Positions 1-12,561 of a stretch of 64,000 nt of DNA are shown here, piece by piece. The stretch is from Diphasiastrum complanatum (taxonomy: Eukaryota; Streptophyta; Lycopodiopsida; Lycopodiales; Lycopodiaceae). The stretch's first letter is position 1, and each line of letters starts with the position of its first letter. Below the pieces are notes generated by a model. It made no database searches and was not told where the DNA came from. It saw only the letters and a program-made list of their open reading frames with translations. The stretch is from NCBI GenBank assembly GCA_029204225.1, contig CM055107.1:6106873-6170872 (forward strand), in the 5' to 3' direction. Both the position numbers and the translations under genes were made by a program.

Positions 1-145
1 ACAAACGTACTCAAGATCTGCTGCCTGCAAATTGCTGCTTTTATTTGTGCCCTCAAGGAGCTAAATATCACACAAATTTGAATCGGCACTCAAAACTGAA
101 AAATACAGAGATAGAACAAGATTATATGATTATATATCCTACATT

Positions 146-1945
146 TTAGTCAAACCTCTCCCAGTCTGTTGTAGGTGTAAATGAAGTTGTCTGGGGAGGA
201 GCTGTCAGACTTCCTACACCTGTATCAAATGTCTCCCAACTTGTTGTAACCACGACAGTGTTACTGGAGAATGGATTTGGTGTCAAACTTCGGGTTTTCA
301 GTCCATCAAGTGCTTCAACAAACTTTTGCACCCTGCTCACCTGATTGAAGCACAACGTCATGACAATCTAATTTTCTTAAGAAGTGCACTTAGAATCATG
401 TAATAAAGAGAAGGCCATTTTAATTCTTCTCTAAGTACATCAGAAATGATATAAGGCCGTGCAAGATGAGAGCAGAAAATGATTCAACAGTCATAGTTGA
501 CTAACATAAAATTCCCAAACGACATGGCCAAATTAAAAAAAGAAACTAATCTTATGCATCCAATTTGGGTGTAATCAGTACACCTGTGACTTGCGTTGTA
601 TTTTGGCTTCTCCATCGGCTTCAATGCTATCAAGCTTCAGTAATTGCCGCATCAGCATCTCAGTGAGCATGTCGAAATCACTTTCAGGAACCTTGCTCCC
701 CGTCTCGACATTTTTTTCGAGAAGAGAGAGCTGCACATGAAACACAAGTGAACAGAAATGGTAGGCGCGCAGATGGTGGAGACTTAGTGGATAGAAGATC
801 AGATTCCAAATAGATCCAATTTTACATTTAGGAAAATATAATGTGGACACGTACCTGTTCTTCTAGCTTATCCACTTCAGCTTTTATTCCTGTTACTACC
901 TTACATGCACGTGCGATTCTTTCATTATTCCTCAACTCTTCTAGTTTTCTCTCTCGGCTTGCTGGATCTTCAACGAGTATCAGTTTTGCCTTGTCTTTTA
1001 CTCCTGCTACCTGCAAGTATTCTCCATTCTCTTTCTCCTTACCTCTGAATAAAATTTTTTGATCCTGTGGCTGCAGTCCAGTTTCTTGAACAAGCAGCTT
1101 TTTCAAGTCTCCTGCAATATTCAAAGGTATCAATCCTACTGCAAGTTGTAGAAGCAGATTACATCAGCAATGCATAACAGGTCTTCCTTAACAGAAGGAA
1201 AAACAGAACAGAAATCAACAATTAAGACTCGAATGCAGGAGCTGTTTAGATCTCAAGTGAATGTATAATAGCATCAGTTCTATCTCACAAGAGTTGGCAT
1301 CCCCGTTTGCAGGTAGGTTTAAGGATACATGTCAACTAGTTATGGATCGATGGAGTACATTAACTTGAGGGATCAAGAGTCCAGAGTTCAAAGAATCCTC
1401 ATGAAACGAGGTTTGATCTAATGGAAGTCAGATCGAATGCACTGATTATCACTAAGAAGAGTCAGCAGTGCAACTCTCAAATACTATCACAAACACAAAG
1501 ATCTCACGTTTCCTAAATTTGGCGATATTTCGAAGCTCGTTTCCAAGTAACGGGTATGCAAGCTCCTTCAGCAAATAAATAAGAGTTCTGAAAGCAGCTA
1601 CTTTAGGTTTCCTGAACTCGACAAAAGGCTTCGTTCTGGTAAAACACATCTATGGGTTTCTAATCTACTCGTCACTGTAAGGTTTGCAAAAAAATCAACC
1701 AAATCCAAGTGAGGCAAGTGGACCTCACCAAAAGAAGCCTGTGCAGGAACACTTATGCCATGGGAAACAAGGCCGTGGGACACTTTGAGTTTTAGCATAG
1801 GACCGAGATTTGCGGCTAGATTTGCATTTGCGTCTCTTTTTTGAACCAGCATACCGCCTGGTCTTAGCTCCCAGTCTATCAGATCCGAGCCATCCTCGGC
1901 ACTGCCGCTTAAGGTACGATTTGAACCCGACCTACTATTATTCAT
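146..1945 (-). CDS. BAG family molecular chaperone regulator (plant BAG1-4 type), four exons
   Basis: Predicted 271-residue co-chaperone that binds the Hsp70 ATPase domain through a C-terminal BAG domain, a known role of this family. Exons read on the minus strand as 1945-1729, 1111-855, 730-584 and 340-146; every intron is GT-AG and the phases join cleanly (first intron splits a Gly codon after Phe72). The N-terminus carries the family motif WELRPGGMLVQKR (residues 25-37). A ubiquitin-like domain covers about 50-120 (GDLKKLL, QKILFRGKE). The BAG helices run from about 135 to 222 and end in VSRVQKFVEALDGLK. A Ser/Thr-rich tail ends in TDWERFD before TAA. The ATG at 1945 is chosen because it precedes the conserved N-terminal motif. 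Length and domain order match Arabidopsis BAG1-4. Which of the four it corresponds to cannot be decided here. Confidence 0.93.
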
Positions 1946-2530
1946 CTTCTGCCTTAAGCTTCAAACTTAAACAAATACTCCGATATGCGACAAGTTCTCA
2001 ATCAAACCCTTTCCAGGAAGCATACAGCACAGAAAAATGGAGCACTCGAGCAGATGCTGCGACTTGATACTTAATACTAGTAAAACCTAAAAGAGCAGTA
2101 GCCTCAAATCTAGAATGTTTCTGCAATGTCGCAAATTCGTGTTGCCTTTAGAATATCACTCTTTATCTCCTGGGTTGCACAAGGAGGCGATCTCTGAGTT
2201 AAACCGTAACCCTCCTCAAAGCATTCAGATAGACAGCAGATTGCTCTGCCCTCTCAAATAAAGGGCTCATTTCTTGAAATAAAGCACGAAAAGCGTCTGT
2301 CATGCAACAATGTACAACAAACGTGCACTGTCATATCAAAAAACCAAATCAAAATACGCTGCGGCAGCCTGTTATTTGCCAAGTGTATGAAAAATAAAAA
2401 AGATCGCAAACTCCTGGCGCAGGAAAAGATGGCAAGGTTTATGCACTCTCGCAAAACTTCACGCTCACGAAGAAGATGAATCCTTCGTTATTTTCATCTC
2501 TGTTTCTCTCTCTCTCTCTCTCTCTCTCCC
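1946..2530 (-). promoter_or_regulatory. 5' flank of the BAG gene with a CT-rich tract
   Basis: This is the region upstream of the BAG start codon. It has no recognisable coding content and contains a (CT)n run at about 2504-2528, roughly 560 bases upstream of the ATG. Pyrimidine/GA tracts are common in plant core promoters and 5' UTRs, but no TATA box or transcription start can be fixed from sequence alone. Confidence 0.3.
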
Positions 2531-4315
2531 CCCTTTACCTTTGTTGCTACCTTTCCCATTTTACGTTCATTTTTTTTTTGACTCACCTAACTTTGATGGA
2601 GGGGTTTTCTGGCCCCAACTCATTGCAACCACCTTTTGAAAAAAGTTTGGTTCCTTTTTAAGATTTGGTTAAGGGACAAATCTTAATCCCACCATCCAAT
2701 TCTCATCCCAATGCCACCTGCAATCATCTAGATTTAGGGTTTTTGAAAATCGCAAACAAGTCAAGGACAACGATAAAGACAATGGGACGAGTTGGTTGAG
2801 AGTGAAACTCATGCCAAGCTGAAAGCCTTACTTGCTACCCATCGACATATATATATGTGGGCCCTTGCACTGGACCTAACCACTTGTGCATAGACTATGT
2901 AGTTGTGTGATGATGTGCTATGTATTATGGAATGAGCCGGGCAAATGACATTCTATCTTGTAAAGAGTCATAGGCGAGGCCCAGAGGGGCTGAGACTATG
3001 ATTCTTATTGGGCATAACATCATTGCCCGATAAAGAGGCTTTTTTCACATGACCATTATGAAGCAGAATTTGCATATGAAAAACATAATCAACGTTGAAA
3101 ACAGTGAAGCAGTCTAAAAAATGGATAGAACAGACCACCCTCCAAGGCCATTCTGCCTGTAGCCCAAGGCAGAAGGCCTTTCCCATGACGAAATGGCCGA
3201 GGTGACCTTCCATGGCGTGAAAACTGTTTTTACTTTTTTTTTCTTCCTCCTTTTTGTCCTAAAGTTTTTTTACATGCACCTTCCACATTCCGGAAGGCGC
3301 ATGTGAAAGATTTTGGAAAGAAAAAAGGGCAGCGCAAAAATTATGTTCTATGAGGCACCTCATGTTTCTTCATGAAAAAGCAAAAAATGATTTTATTTGT
3401 TGATTAAAAACAAACAGATGCATCAATTAGCATCCAAAAACATTTTTGCTTATCGTTGTCCACAATCTCTCTTGTCTCTCTCTCTACCCACATTCTCTCT
3501 CACAAATCATGCCTCTCTAGCCCTTACCTATTGAGTAATGCATTTTTTTTGCTAAGCTCTAATGGACCTAAAATTAAGCAAGCCATAATTGAACAATAGT
3601 GAAACACATTTGAAAGGTCAATGAAGAATCTTTTCCCCAATGTAAACTATCCACAAAGCATGTTACTTTATGACTAATTTTTTATATGGCCCACACTATT
3701 TGACTTTCTAAAGGGTGTCCTTCTCCAACTTCTTTGCAAAAATGTTATAGGTCATTACATGGTTATAGACATTTTTATGGACTTCAACATTCATAATTTG
3801 ATGGCATATTTCTTTCAAAAATCATAAATTGTTGGCATGTAGCTATACATATCAGGGAATGGTCTTTAAGTGAGCTTTGCACTCAATAACATAGTCGTAA
3901 AATTATGGTGAGGTTGTTAGGTCAAGCTCAAAAAGATCTTTCTCAAGGGTAAAGAATGGCGAGGACCCCTTCTTACAGTTGAAATTTTTTTACGAGTCTC
4001 ACTTTAAGGCATTTTATGGGACATGTTATTACTTTTCAAATTTATTTACAATTTTTTTGTGAGCATAACGTTCTTGTCAAGATTTAGTCATAATATTCCA
4101 AAAACTGGGTGATTTTTATTTCAATTTTCATAAAGATTTCACTATATGCCAACCATTTACAACCATCTTATGTTCATGCATGCCAACAAACATTGATTCC
4201 AAACATAATATCTTTTGAACAAATCCTTTACATATGTCTTACCGACTTGTATTGAATAGTTTCAAAGAAAAAGAAAACTCACGAAAGCCATCGTAGCTCA
4301 TAGGGACACGGAGAA
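2531..4315. other. Gene-free stretch
   Basis: No coding region, RNA gene or clear repeat is supported here. The DNA is AT-rich with scattered homopolymer runs. Short open frames, for example at 2968-3213 on the minus strand, resemble no protein I recognise. Confidence 0.5.
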
Positions 4316-4456
4316 TGTTGATCTTGTTGGGTTTCGTGACAAGTTGGGATGATGGAATAGCCAACGACACATATAAGAGACTAGTGGAAGCCAAACCACC
4401 CAATCAAACCTAGATCAATGCATGATCTAGCCCACGTGCCATGCCATGTGAATGCT

Positions 4457-4523
<67 letters not shown>

Positions 4524-4857
4524 TGGCAACCCCGAGCCAAAGCCAATATGGTAGATGGGCGAGTTTCTACTCCAATATATGGAGGTAAGAAGTCTATGCA
4601 TGCACCCATGTATTACCCATGCAATCCAGCTATAAAGAGGTCACATCTCCCATGCAATCTTCATGCATATATCAGTCACATGTACATGGAGTGCTCCACA
4701 TGTCTCAATAGGAGTGTATGGGTCCTCTCAAGGTTTCAGTTACGAACTGGCCTTGACATGGAATTATATCGAGTCGTAACCAACAATCTTAAATACCGAA
4801 GGGTCGGTCTACCATATTAGGACTATTCCTTGTCCTTAGTTGAATATGGTCATAACA
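4316..4857 (-). mobile_element. Possible LTR of a minus-strand copia element
   Basis: On the minus strand a purine-rich tract (about 4871-4858, AAGGGAGGAAGAA) is followed directly by TGTTATGACC from 4857. This is the usual arrangement of a polypurine tract next to the start of a 3' LTR. The far edge near 4316 (plus-strand TGTTG) is a guess based on the TG...CA rule. No second copy lies in the window, so this remains tentative. Confidence 0.25.
4460..4521. repeat. (AG)n microsatellite, about 62 bp
   Basis: An uninterrupted AG/GA dinucleotide run. Frames through it give Arg-Glu or Ser-Leu polymers and are not genes. Confidence 0.97.
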
Positions 4858-5264
4858 TTCTTCCTCCCTTAGACAGGTTCTATCCTCAGAATGGAAAAGA
4901 GAAGACATGAAATTAACCCACAGGTCACAACGGAATAGAGGCCGTCAAATTCGTCCCACCAGAGAAAAACAATGATGAAGAATAAGGATTTTGGATTACT
5001 TTAGAGACTCAGATGCAGCAGAGCAGTTCTGATTTGTTTAGATGTCAGAATAGGTGTCATAGACAACCATAGAGAATGCGAAGAAATAGGTGTCTGAGAT
5101 AGCCGTGCTATTCTCTGTTTCTAACAGATAATTTTTGATAATGGAGAGAAAGAATGAGAGGCATTCAAACATTCAACATGAATACAACTGATATGAAAAA
5201 TAGTGCTTCTATATTAAAATGGGTGTTGTAATAACAACAATATCAGCTCACAAAACAATGGCGC

Positions 5265-6924
5265 AATGCACTCCTTAAGCACTTGATCCTTGTGGAAAAT
5301 TGGTTCTTCCTTGAATTCTTGAACTTAACAAATACATCATACACTTCATCTTTGCTCTTTAGTAGATAGATCCAACAAAATCTACTAAAATCATCAGTGA
5401 AAGTTACATGCATCATTAGCTCCACCATTGCTAATTGTAGTAATTCCAAGAATATCCGAGTGTACAAGTTGAAAAGGGTTTGTAGATCTAGTATAAGGTA
5501 GTCTATGTAACTTAGACAAAGCACAAGCTCACAAACATGATTGATGCCACTTAAGGAACTTGAAAGACCTATCACAACCTTCTTTATATCCATTACCTCC
5601 AATGACTCGAAGTTGAGGTGTCCCATCCTTTTAGGCCAAACCTCTTGAATAGGTATTTGTTCTCTTGCAACACATCCAACTTAGTTAGCAATAACACAAG
5701 CATCTAGTTTGAACAACTTCCCTTGCCTTTTACCTTTTCCAATCAAGACATCCTTCCTTTTGATCATACAAGCATCTCCATCAAACTCAACCTTGAGGCC
5801 TTTACTTAGCAATTGACTCACACTAATCAAATTCTTGGTAATAGATGGAATAGACAAGACATCCTCCAAATGAACATTCCTATTTGTAGAGAGAAAAATA
5901 GAAATTGTGCCAATCCCTTTGATTGCACACTCACCATCATTGGTCGTGTAGATCACCCTCTTGTCATCTCCATATGCCAACAAAGAAGTGAAATACTCTT
6001 TATGAAAAGTCATGTGTGAACTTGCTCCACTATCAATCCACCATGGATCTAGATCTCCATCATTAGCAAGCATACATGAAGACATCACAAAAGCATCATC
6101 ATTTGCATCTTGAACATCCAAACCATCCTCATCTAGAGTAAGTTTACCTTGCTTGTCTCCTTGATCTCTCTTCTTCTTGTAGCACTCACTTGCAAAGTGT
6201 CCTTTGATGCCACAATAGAAGCACTTGAGCTTTGATCTATTCTTCTTTTTGCCATTTGAAGAGGCCTACCCTTGATATTGCCCTTTAGACCACTTGCTTT
6301 TGCTTTTGCTCTTGAATTTGCTATTTTTGAACATAGCCTCCTCTTGAAGTGTCGATGTAGATCCACCTCTTGCTTGAAGCCTATATTCTTTATTGATCAA
6401 GATCTCTTGAAGGTCCATCAAAATTGGCAAAGTCTTTTGAATAGCAATACTTTGAACAATGTTAGCACGAGCATCCAACAATCCATTGAGAATAACTTGA
6501 ACAAGCTCTCCTTCCTTAATGCTCTCATCAATGTAAGCCAACTCATCATTCAATGCTTTCATCCTCAAAATAAAAGTATTTGGACTTTATTCACTCTTTT
6601 GCAAACAAGAAAACATTTTCCTACTTAGATTCAACACTCTAGAAGTAGACTTGGATTCATAAAGCTTCTTCAATGAATCCCAAGCATCCTTAGATGAAGT
6701 ACTCTTACCAACCTCCTTGAGAAGCTCATTAGTAACAACATCTTGATCATGTGTAGAGCTCTTTTGGCACTCTTATCATACCTCATTTGATCTTGTTGTG
6801 TTGCTGGTCTCTCCTCCAAATCATTCATCTCAAGAAGTGATTTCATCCTCACTTTCCACAATGAATAGTTACTTGAGGTAAGCCTATTATTGGCTTCCAA
6901 CATGACTCCACTTGATGTTGCCAT
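5265..6924 (-). pseudogene. Copia element A: gag-protease-integrase remnant
   Basis: Degraded Ty1/copia polyprotein on the minus strand. The gag start at 6924 (MATSSGVMLEANNRL) opens a UBN2-type gag that changes frame several times. A CCHC knuckle region lies near 6240-6180. The protease motif DPWWIDSGASSHMT is near 6045-6000. The pre-integrase MGHLNFES follows at about 5626. The integrase core begins (FTDDFSRFCWIYLL) and stops near 5265, just before its second catalytic Asp. No reverse transcriptase or 3' LTR follows, so the element is truncated. Its own 5' LTR and primer site lie upstream at 7512-8028. Confidence 0.88.
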
Positions 6925-7511
6925 GTAGCAATGAGCTGATGTTCTCTTTCAACATGTTTCAATGCACAAAGCACTCCTTTTAACAACAACAAATATTTTC
7001 AAAGAGAAATCACAAAGATTTGAAACTACTCAATTCTCTTCTAGCACTTATACCAAGCAAATCAACACATAGAATCATGAAATCTTGATCAACCTATGAT
7101 CTATTCTCAATCTAATGACTCTTGCCACTTCCTAAGATTGGAAAACACTCAAATGAAGTCCAGAAACCTCACTATCTAGAGATCCAATCAAAATTAGGGT
7201 TTTGACAAAATCACAAAAAAATGGAATGTTCCAAATCTACATGCAAATGCTTAAAATCTTGATATGCAATCTCTTAGCACCACTTAGGCTATTCCAATGA
7301 TCCAAAAATCGTCCAAATCCAACATGTTAATTCAAAAATCAGAATTGATCAAGTTTATAAGCCTATATAGGGTTTTGGTCTACAAATGATCCAATCTACA
7401 AATGCAAGAAACTCGATTTTGGTGTAGAATCCAATCTAACATGCTCTAGCATTGATATCTTCTCCAAATCATTGATAGATGTGATTGCCTCCTTCACAAT
7501 CTAAAACACAA

Positions 7512-7523
7512 GCTCTGATACCA
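7512..7523 (-). other. Primer-binding site of copia A
   Basis: The minus strand reads TGGTATCAGAGC, complementary to the 3' end of plant initiator-Met tRNA. It abuts the LTR end CTTTCACA with no spacer. Confidence 0.9.
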
Positions 7524-8028
7524 TGTGAAAGACTTCAGATCATTGATGATCCAAATCTACTAAAGATCTTTGGTTACAAAACAAGCTACTCCACCAATCT
7601 TGCCAATGTAGAAAATCAGCATCTACACACAAAATAGAATGCTAACTCTAATAGAACTTGATGAAACATGAATCAAAACATAAATAGAAGCTATTGTCCA
7701 TACAACAATAGTACCTTACTGTATTTCACACGTGTGAACCTGAAAATAGCAAACATAGATCATTTTACACATAGAATTGCAAGATATCACAAATATAGTG
7801 CACCATTGGATAGTAGAACCCAAGAGAACCATGTATAAGCATGAAATGAGATAGAGAAGAGAGAAGATCTGCTTTTCCACGAGTTACATCCTTTTATAAC
7901 AGGTCCGAACCCTATTTGGCCACTTGGCTTTCCCTCCAAAATGTAAACCTATTATTTTTGGGTCTAGATTCAGTGTACCCAACATTTAAATTTGAATCTA
8001 CTAAAACTCGACTTCTACATTTTTCACA
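7524..8028 (-). mobile_element. 5' LTR of copia A, 505 bp
   Basis: Bounded by inverted termini (minus strand TGTGAAA...TTTCACA) and next to the primer-binding site. It contains the palindrome TTTCACACGTGTGAA at about 7724-7737, which includes a G-box core CACGTG and recurs in the LTRs of element E. The second LTR is missing. Confidence 0.82.
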
Positions 8029-8128
8029 CTTCCAAAAAGTGCTTATTCAAATGAAATTTAGATAATTAACTTTAAAAAGTCAAATTCTAAGTCTAATATA
8101 AAGTTGCCCTCAATTTGCCAAATATAAA

Positions 8129-8790
8129 TATGATCAAACTAGTTGAATTTCTCACAACCTTCTGGTTGATAAATAAAAATATCTTCTTGTATGTATCTGT
8201 GAAGGAATGTCGTCTGGACATCCATCTGATGAATGTCTAGATCCTCTGCAGCAACTATAGCCAGCAAGGTGCCAATAGATTGATGTTTTACTACTGGACT
8301 AAAGTTGTCAGTGTAATCTACTCCATAAGCTTGTTCATAACCTTTAACCACTGAACGAGCTTTCCAGTGAATATTGATCCATTTGGCTTAAGCTTTAGTT
8401 TGAAGATCCACTTAGTATCAATAGGTTTTATACTTGCAAGAGGATTAACAAGACTCCAAATCTTGTTTCTCATTAATGAATGGTACTCAGCATCCATAGC
8501 AGCTTTTCATTTGTCTGCATCTAACAATGACAGAGCTTCTGCAACAGAGGCAAGTTCTTCATGGCTTATAAATGCCTACGGGATGAAGCGACGATCAGGT
8601 TGTTGTCGTCGTCGTGCAAACCTTCGAACTACAAGTTCTTGAGTAGATGTTTCTCCTGGATGAATGTCAAGGATATCTTCAGCTTGTGGTTGAACAATTA
8701 TAGGTCTGGGCCTATCGATGGTGCTTGTAGTGGATTGATGGTGTAGGTCACATGAAGTTAAGTAGTCTGTCATTTCATCAGACATGTACT
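8129..8790 (-). pseudogene. Copia element B: integrase-RT linker and start of reverse transcriptase
   Basis: Minus strand. The variable linker (PRPIIVQPQAEDILDIHPGE, around 8700) leads into the N-terminal RT motif (DAEYHSLMRNKIW-like, near 8490) and then GVDYTDNFSPVVKHQSIGTL and DIHQMDVQTTFLH (8290-8190). It ends near 8129 at QPEGCEKF, before the catalytic YVDD box. Stops and frame changes show it is dead. It appears to continue from the gag scrap at 8864-9774 after loss of the protease and integrase. Confidence 0.85.
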
Positions 8791-8863
8791 ATCCCCCTGA
8801 ATCAGACCAGACCAGAATCAAGATACCAACCCATGGCATCTCTAATGGGTTCGTCTTGTACCA

Positions 8864-9774
8864 TCAATGCCTTTTCATCTTCTTGAAAATTTCTGACAAA
8901 GTCAGAGCCTTCTTCTTAGTGTTGTTGCATCTTCTTTTTAGCTTTGTTGTGCTTGAGAATCCAACAGTCCTTGATGTCGTTATTAGTTCTCTTGTAGTAT
9001 ATGCAGAAGAGTTTAGTCTTGATAGGTTGTTGTTGTCGACTGTTTTGCGGTTGTTGTGGTTGTCGACCATTCTACAGTTGCTATGGTTGCATTGTTGTTT
9101 TGCGGTTGTTGTGGTTGCATTGAATCTGATTGTCCTGCCTTCGTCTTCTTGTCCTTGAAGTTCTTCTTCTTGGAACATTGCTTATTAGAGTACAATGCCA
9201 TTAACTTGGTACTTGTTGTAGAGAAGCTCTTTCTCCGTAAAGTCAGCTTCTACAGAGATAGCTTAGGAGTATTGCTCAGAAGCAACACCAGATTGTCATA
9301 GGAGGATGGAAGACTGACTAGAAGAGACATCATAGAATCCTTTTTGAAACAGGCAAACCTATAATAGCAGGTTGATTCAACAATTGCTTGAACTCATTCA
9401 GATGATACCTGACTGAGGTTCCTTCTCTCATTTTTAGGGTTAGGACCTTCTTTCTCAGTAAGAGACGAGACAAAACATCTAACATTTCATAAATGCTTGT
9501 CAAAATGTTCCATGCTTCTTTTGGGTTGGTACAGTTTGACACATGAGCTATCTGAGTGTCTTTCAACTTCAAGGATATGATGGCAAGAGCTTTGCCATCC
9601 TTTGCTTCCCATGTTGGTAGCATTTTTTGTTCCGCCGGTCTGGCTATCAAACCATTTATGTATTCCCATAGCTCCTTTTGAATCAAGATCATCCTCATCT
9701 TGAATTTCCACATGTGGAAATCGTCTTCGTTGAATTTGTTGATCAAGCGGATCTCTGAGATTGAAGTCTTCCAT
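8864..9774 (-). pseudogene. Copia element B: gag remnant
   Basis: Minus-strand gag of a copia element. It begins MEDFNLRDP at about 9774, then needs a frame change to reach FNEDDFHMWKFKMRMILIQK (9735-9680) and KDTQIAHVSNCTNPKEAW. A degenerate knuckle (about 8985-8925) is followed by the edge of a protease motif (GWYLDSG) near 8830. A close relative of this gag lies at 53540-54150 on the plus strand. Confidence 0.82.
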
Positions 9775-9799
9775 GATGATTCTCTCTAAACTGACACTA

Positions 9800-10640
9800 T
9801 ATGATCATGTTTGTCTCTTCAAAACGTTCAGATGTTTATACAGGTGTCAGAAGATCTTTTTGTAATTCAAATTATAGTTTAAAAGATCATTAACAGCCCT
9901 TGTACTTCATCCGTAGATCGGTTATTAGTGCATCGTAAAGTTGTGAAGATGTACAAAAAAAGAATCCCCTTCGTATGCGTCAAGAGTGTGAAAATGTGGC
10001 ATCGTTTCAGTTGTAGCCTAACCGTAGGAGTGTGAAGATGAAACCGTATGTAAACCGCAATCGTTGACTTGGTGGTTTCCTTCAGTCCGCATTGTAGGTG
10101 TCCGTAAGTGATAACTTAAAATGTCTGGCGGTGACTTTGGCTTTTTTGGGTTTGCTATTGCAATAGACCATAGGCTGGAGTGTTGCGGTTCGTTGTGGTT
10201 GACTCCTTCTGTTGGTATTCGTAAGTGAGTCCTTGCGGACTTGTTGCGATGCCTTGTTGTCGGTTTACTTGGACTTCGTAATGTAGGACTTTATGGTTTA
10301 CTTCGGTTCACTTCGTAAGTAATCGTAGGCGAGACCCTTACAGTTTACTTCGATTCATTTTGTAAGTGACCATAGGCAAGGTTCCTTGCAGTGTCTTGCT
10401 TGTTTAGACTTTACGTGTATTTTTGTAGACTGTGTAAAAGATAGTGTCTGCAGAATGCTTGAGAGAGGAATTTTCTTTGAAGTGATAAGGAGGGTGAAAA
10501 GGATGAGTAGGAGTAACATTAAACTCCAACAAATCCTTAGTTTGATCTTTCCATCTAGAATAAGTATTCGGAGATGCGACAATTCTTCATTTGTTTACTT
10601 GTACACAAGAATGCTAACTCAGAATCCAAAGATACATTAA
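9800..10640 (-). repeat. LTR/leader-like block with degenerate internal repeats
   Basis: This DNA is upstream of the B gag on the minus strand, where a leader and LTR would be expected. No primer-binding site is visible. Between about 10060 and 10395 the units GTTTACTTCGGTTCACTTCGTAAGT and variants, with cgtaggcgagacc-type spacers, recur imperfectly. The block is probably a decayed LTR, but its borders cannot be placed. Confidence 0.35.
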
Positions 10641-10909
10641 GCTACAAATATTCCAAATGGCTTCTCTAAATAAAAGCATCACCTTCATGTAATCACAATT
10701 ACATAAAACCCTAGACAAATCAGTTCTTTATTTCAGAGATTAAGTCCAAAAGCTAAATAAATTCTATTTTAATTATGGTTTAAAACTGTCCACAGTTTCT
10801 TGTAGATGATAGTTGTTTTTGGCACAAATCCTCTTATAATACCACAATATTCCAAGACACAACAATTCAATCAACCAAAATCTCTAGGAAATCCATCACG
10901 TCTCAAACA

Positions 10910-11702
10910 ATGAATCTGAAAGCTCCAAAATGGGCGAAGAAAGGACGAACCATGGTAATGCAACAACCTACCTATGTGCTGATATGTGTGCAACCTCAAC
11001 ATCTGACACACAAGAGGTCATCCTCGATTCAGGAGCACCCTCTCACTTCGTTACATATAGACACATCATGGCTTACTTTTGCAGCACAAATCCATCCAGA
11101 TACATAGTTCTTGGAGACGGATCAAGACACCAAGTGAATGGCACTGGTTCGCTATGGCTCAACAAGAACGGCAAGGACCAAAGGTTGGATGACATTATGT
11201 TCATACCCACATTGCAGCAGGACCTGCTCTTAGTTGCAAGAATAGTAGATGCATGAATGCACGTGACGTTTTCCAATGAAACATGTAACGTTGTTGATGC
11301 TGGCACCAGTACACTCATTACACAAGGAAAATGAAAAGATAACTTGTATCATCTAAAGGTGCACCTACCAACATATCAAGCACACCAAACCCATGAATGT
11401 ATAGACGTTCTATGACACATGAAACTATGCCACATGAACCCAATGGCCTTGTAGCAAGCAAGCCAGCATGGAGCGATCACAGGAGTAAGCATTAGGAGTG
11501 CAACCAACCTGACATCCTGTGATGTGTGCATGAAGGAGAAAATGTCTCGTACTCCCTTCAATAGGGACTCCTTCAAAACAACAAAGCTTCTAGAGTTAGC
11601 ACATTCAAACATCTGCAGACCCTTCGATGTGATCTCTATAGGAGCCTCAAAGTACTATATCACCTTCATCAACGACTATAACAAATTCGCGATAGTCCAG
11701 AG
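10910..11702 (+). pseudogene. Copia element J, left part: protease to start of integrase
   Basis: Plus strand. The protease motif VILDSGAPSHFVTY is at about 11020-11060 and is followed by IVLGDGSRHQVNGTGSLWL. A decayed pre-integrase zinc region (LCHMN...CDVCMKEK, 11430-11540) follows. The integrase start (LELAHSNICRPFD, FINDYNKFA) runs to about 11695, where an LTR of element C interrupts it. The continuation of this integrase is found inverted at 30850 and below on the minus strand. Confidence 0.82.
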
Positions 11703-12496
11703 TGTCAGAAATGGTAAACTCCTGCAACTTTGTCGCAGCACAAACAAGAAACGAAGGTCGAACGAGAACGATTTGTGACAGTCAATGTGTCTTTGACTCG
11801 AAGCACGAACGATTCGCGAATCGCAAACACACCTCCAGGACCGCAAACCGCAGAAGGGACACGAAACAAAAACTACGAAAAGAAACGAAAGGAACAAAAG
11901 CAAACGGGAGATTACGAATCAGACGAAGAAAAATCTTTCGCACTGCCAGCTGGCAGCTCAACGGGCTTCACGCACAGCTGAAACGAGTAGTAACGACAGA
12001 GACTAACGAACTAGTTGATTAGCGTTAACTTGTCATGTGATTTGACGTTTAGCTATCTTGTAAAGTCCACATAGTGGAGGCATAAACGATCCTCTCTGGA
12101 TCATAATAAGAAGATGTGAATACAGAGATCTATAAGAGACAGAGAGAGATGTAGCGAAGAGAGTAAGAAAGTAAAGACACCAGAGCTGTGCATAAAATCT
12201 GCCAACGAGCAGAACACAGCGAAAGAGTAGAATGTCATTCCACCAACGTGTGAGACACTGACGAATTCACTCTAAATTAAAACTGATAATATAGTCACTC
12301 TGTTTTCGTACATCTCGTCTTGTGCTGTGTATCATGATTGCTAGAATAGAATGTGTTTTGTGATGTGTAGTCGAGTGTTTGGGATCCTGTAACAGCTTCC
12401 GCACAAAAGAAAACTTGGAGACATAAAATTGTTCGCGATAAAGAAGACGAAGAGGACGAATACGAATCAGTCCTACACACACGCGCTTCCGTGACA
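11703..12496 (+). mobile_element. 5' LTR of copia element C, about 794 bp
   Basis: Starts TGTCAGAAAT and ends CCGTGACA, giving inverted ends TGTCA/TGACA, and is followed at once by a tRNA-Met primer site. The right two-thirds matches the reverse complement of 30851-31640 (element H) at roughly nine bases in ten by eye. C and H are therefore the two LTRs of one family, and probably of one element. The left border is uncertain by a few bases. Confidence 0.8.
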
Positions 12497-12508
12497 TGGT
12501 ATCAGAGC
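12497..12508 (+). other. Primer-binding site of copia C
   Basis: TGGTATCAGAGC directly after the LTR, complementary to the initiator-Met tRNA 3' end. Confidence 0.9.
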
Positions 12509-12561
12509 CAACAGGTTGTCACTACTGATATCCCAGCAATGATTCTTCCAGACAACATAAT

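Noticed and set aside
841-1062. Plus-strand frame opposite the BAG gene
   Set aside because: It is the antisense shadow of BAG exon 2, whose splice sites and protein match are strong.
4427-4820. Open frames made of Arg-Glu or Ser-Leu polymers across GA/CT runs (also at 35740-36167, 40825-41109, 61468-61941, 63130-63744)
   Set aside because: Dinucleotide repeats give open frames in several phases. The non-repeat flanks show no protein character.
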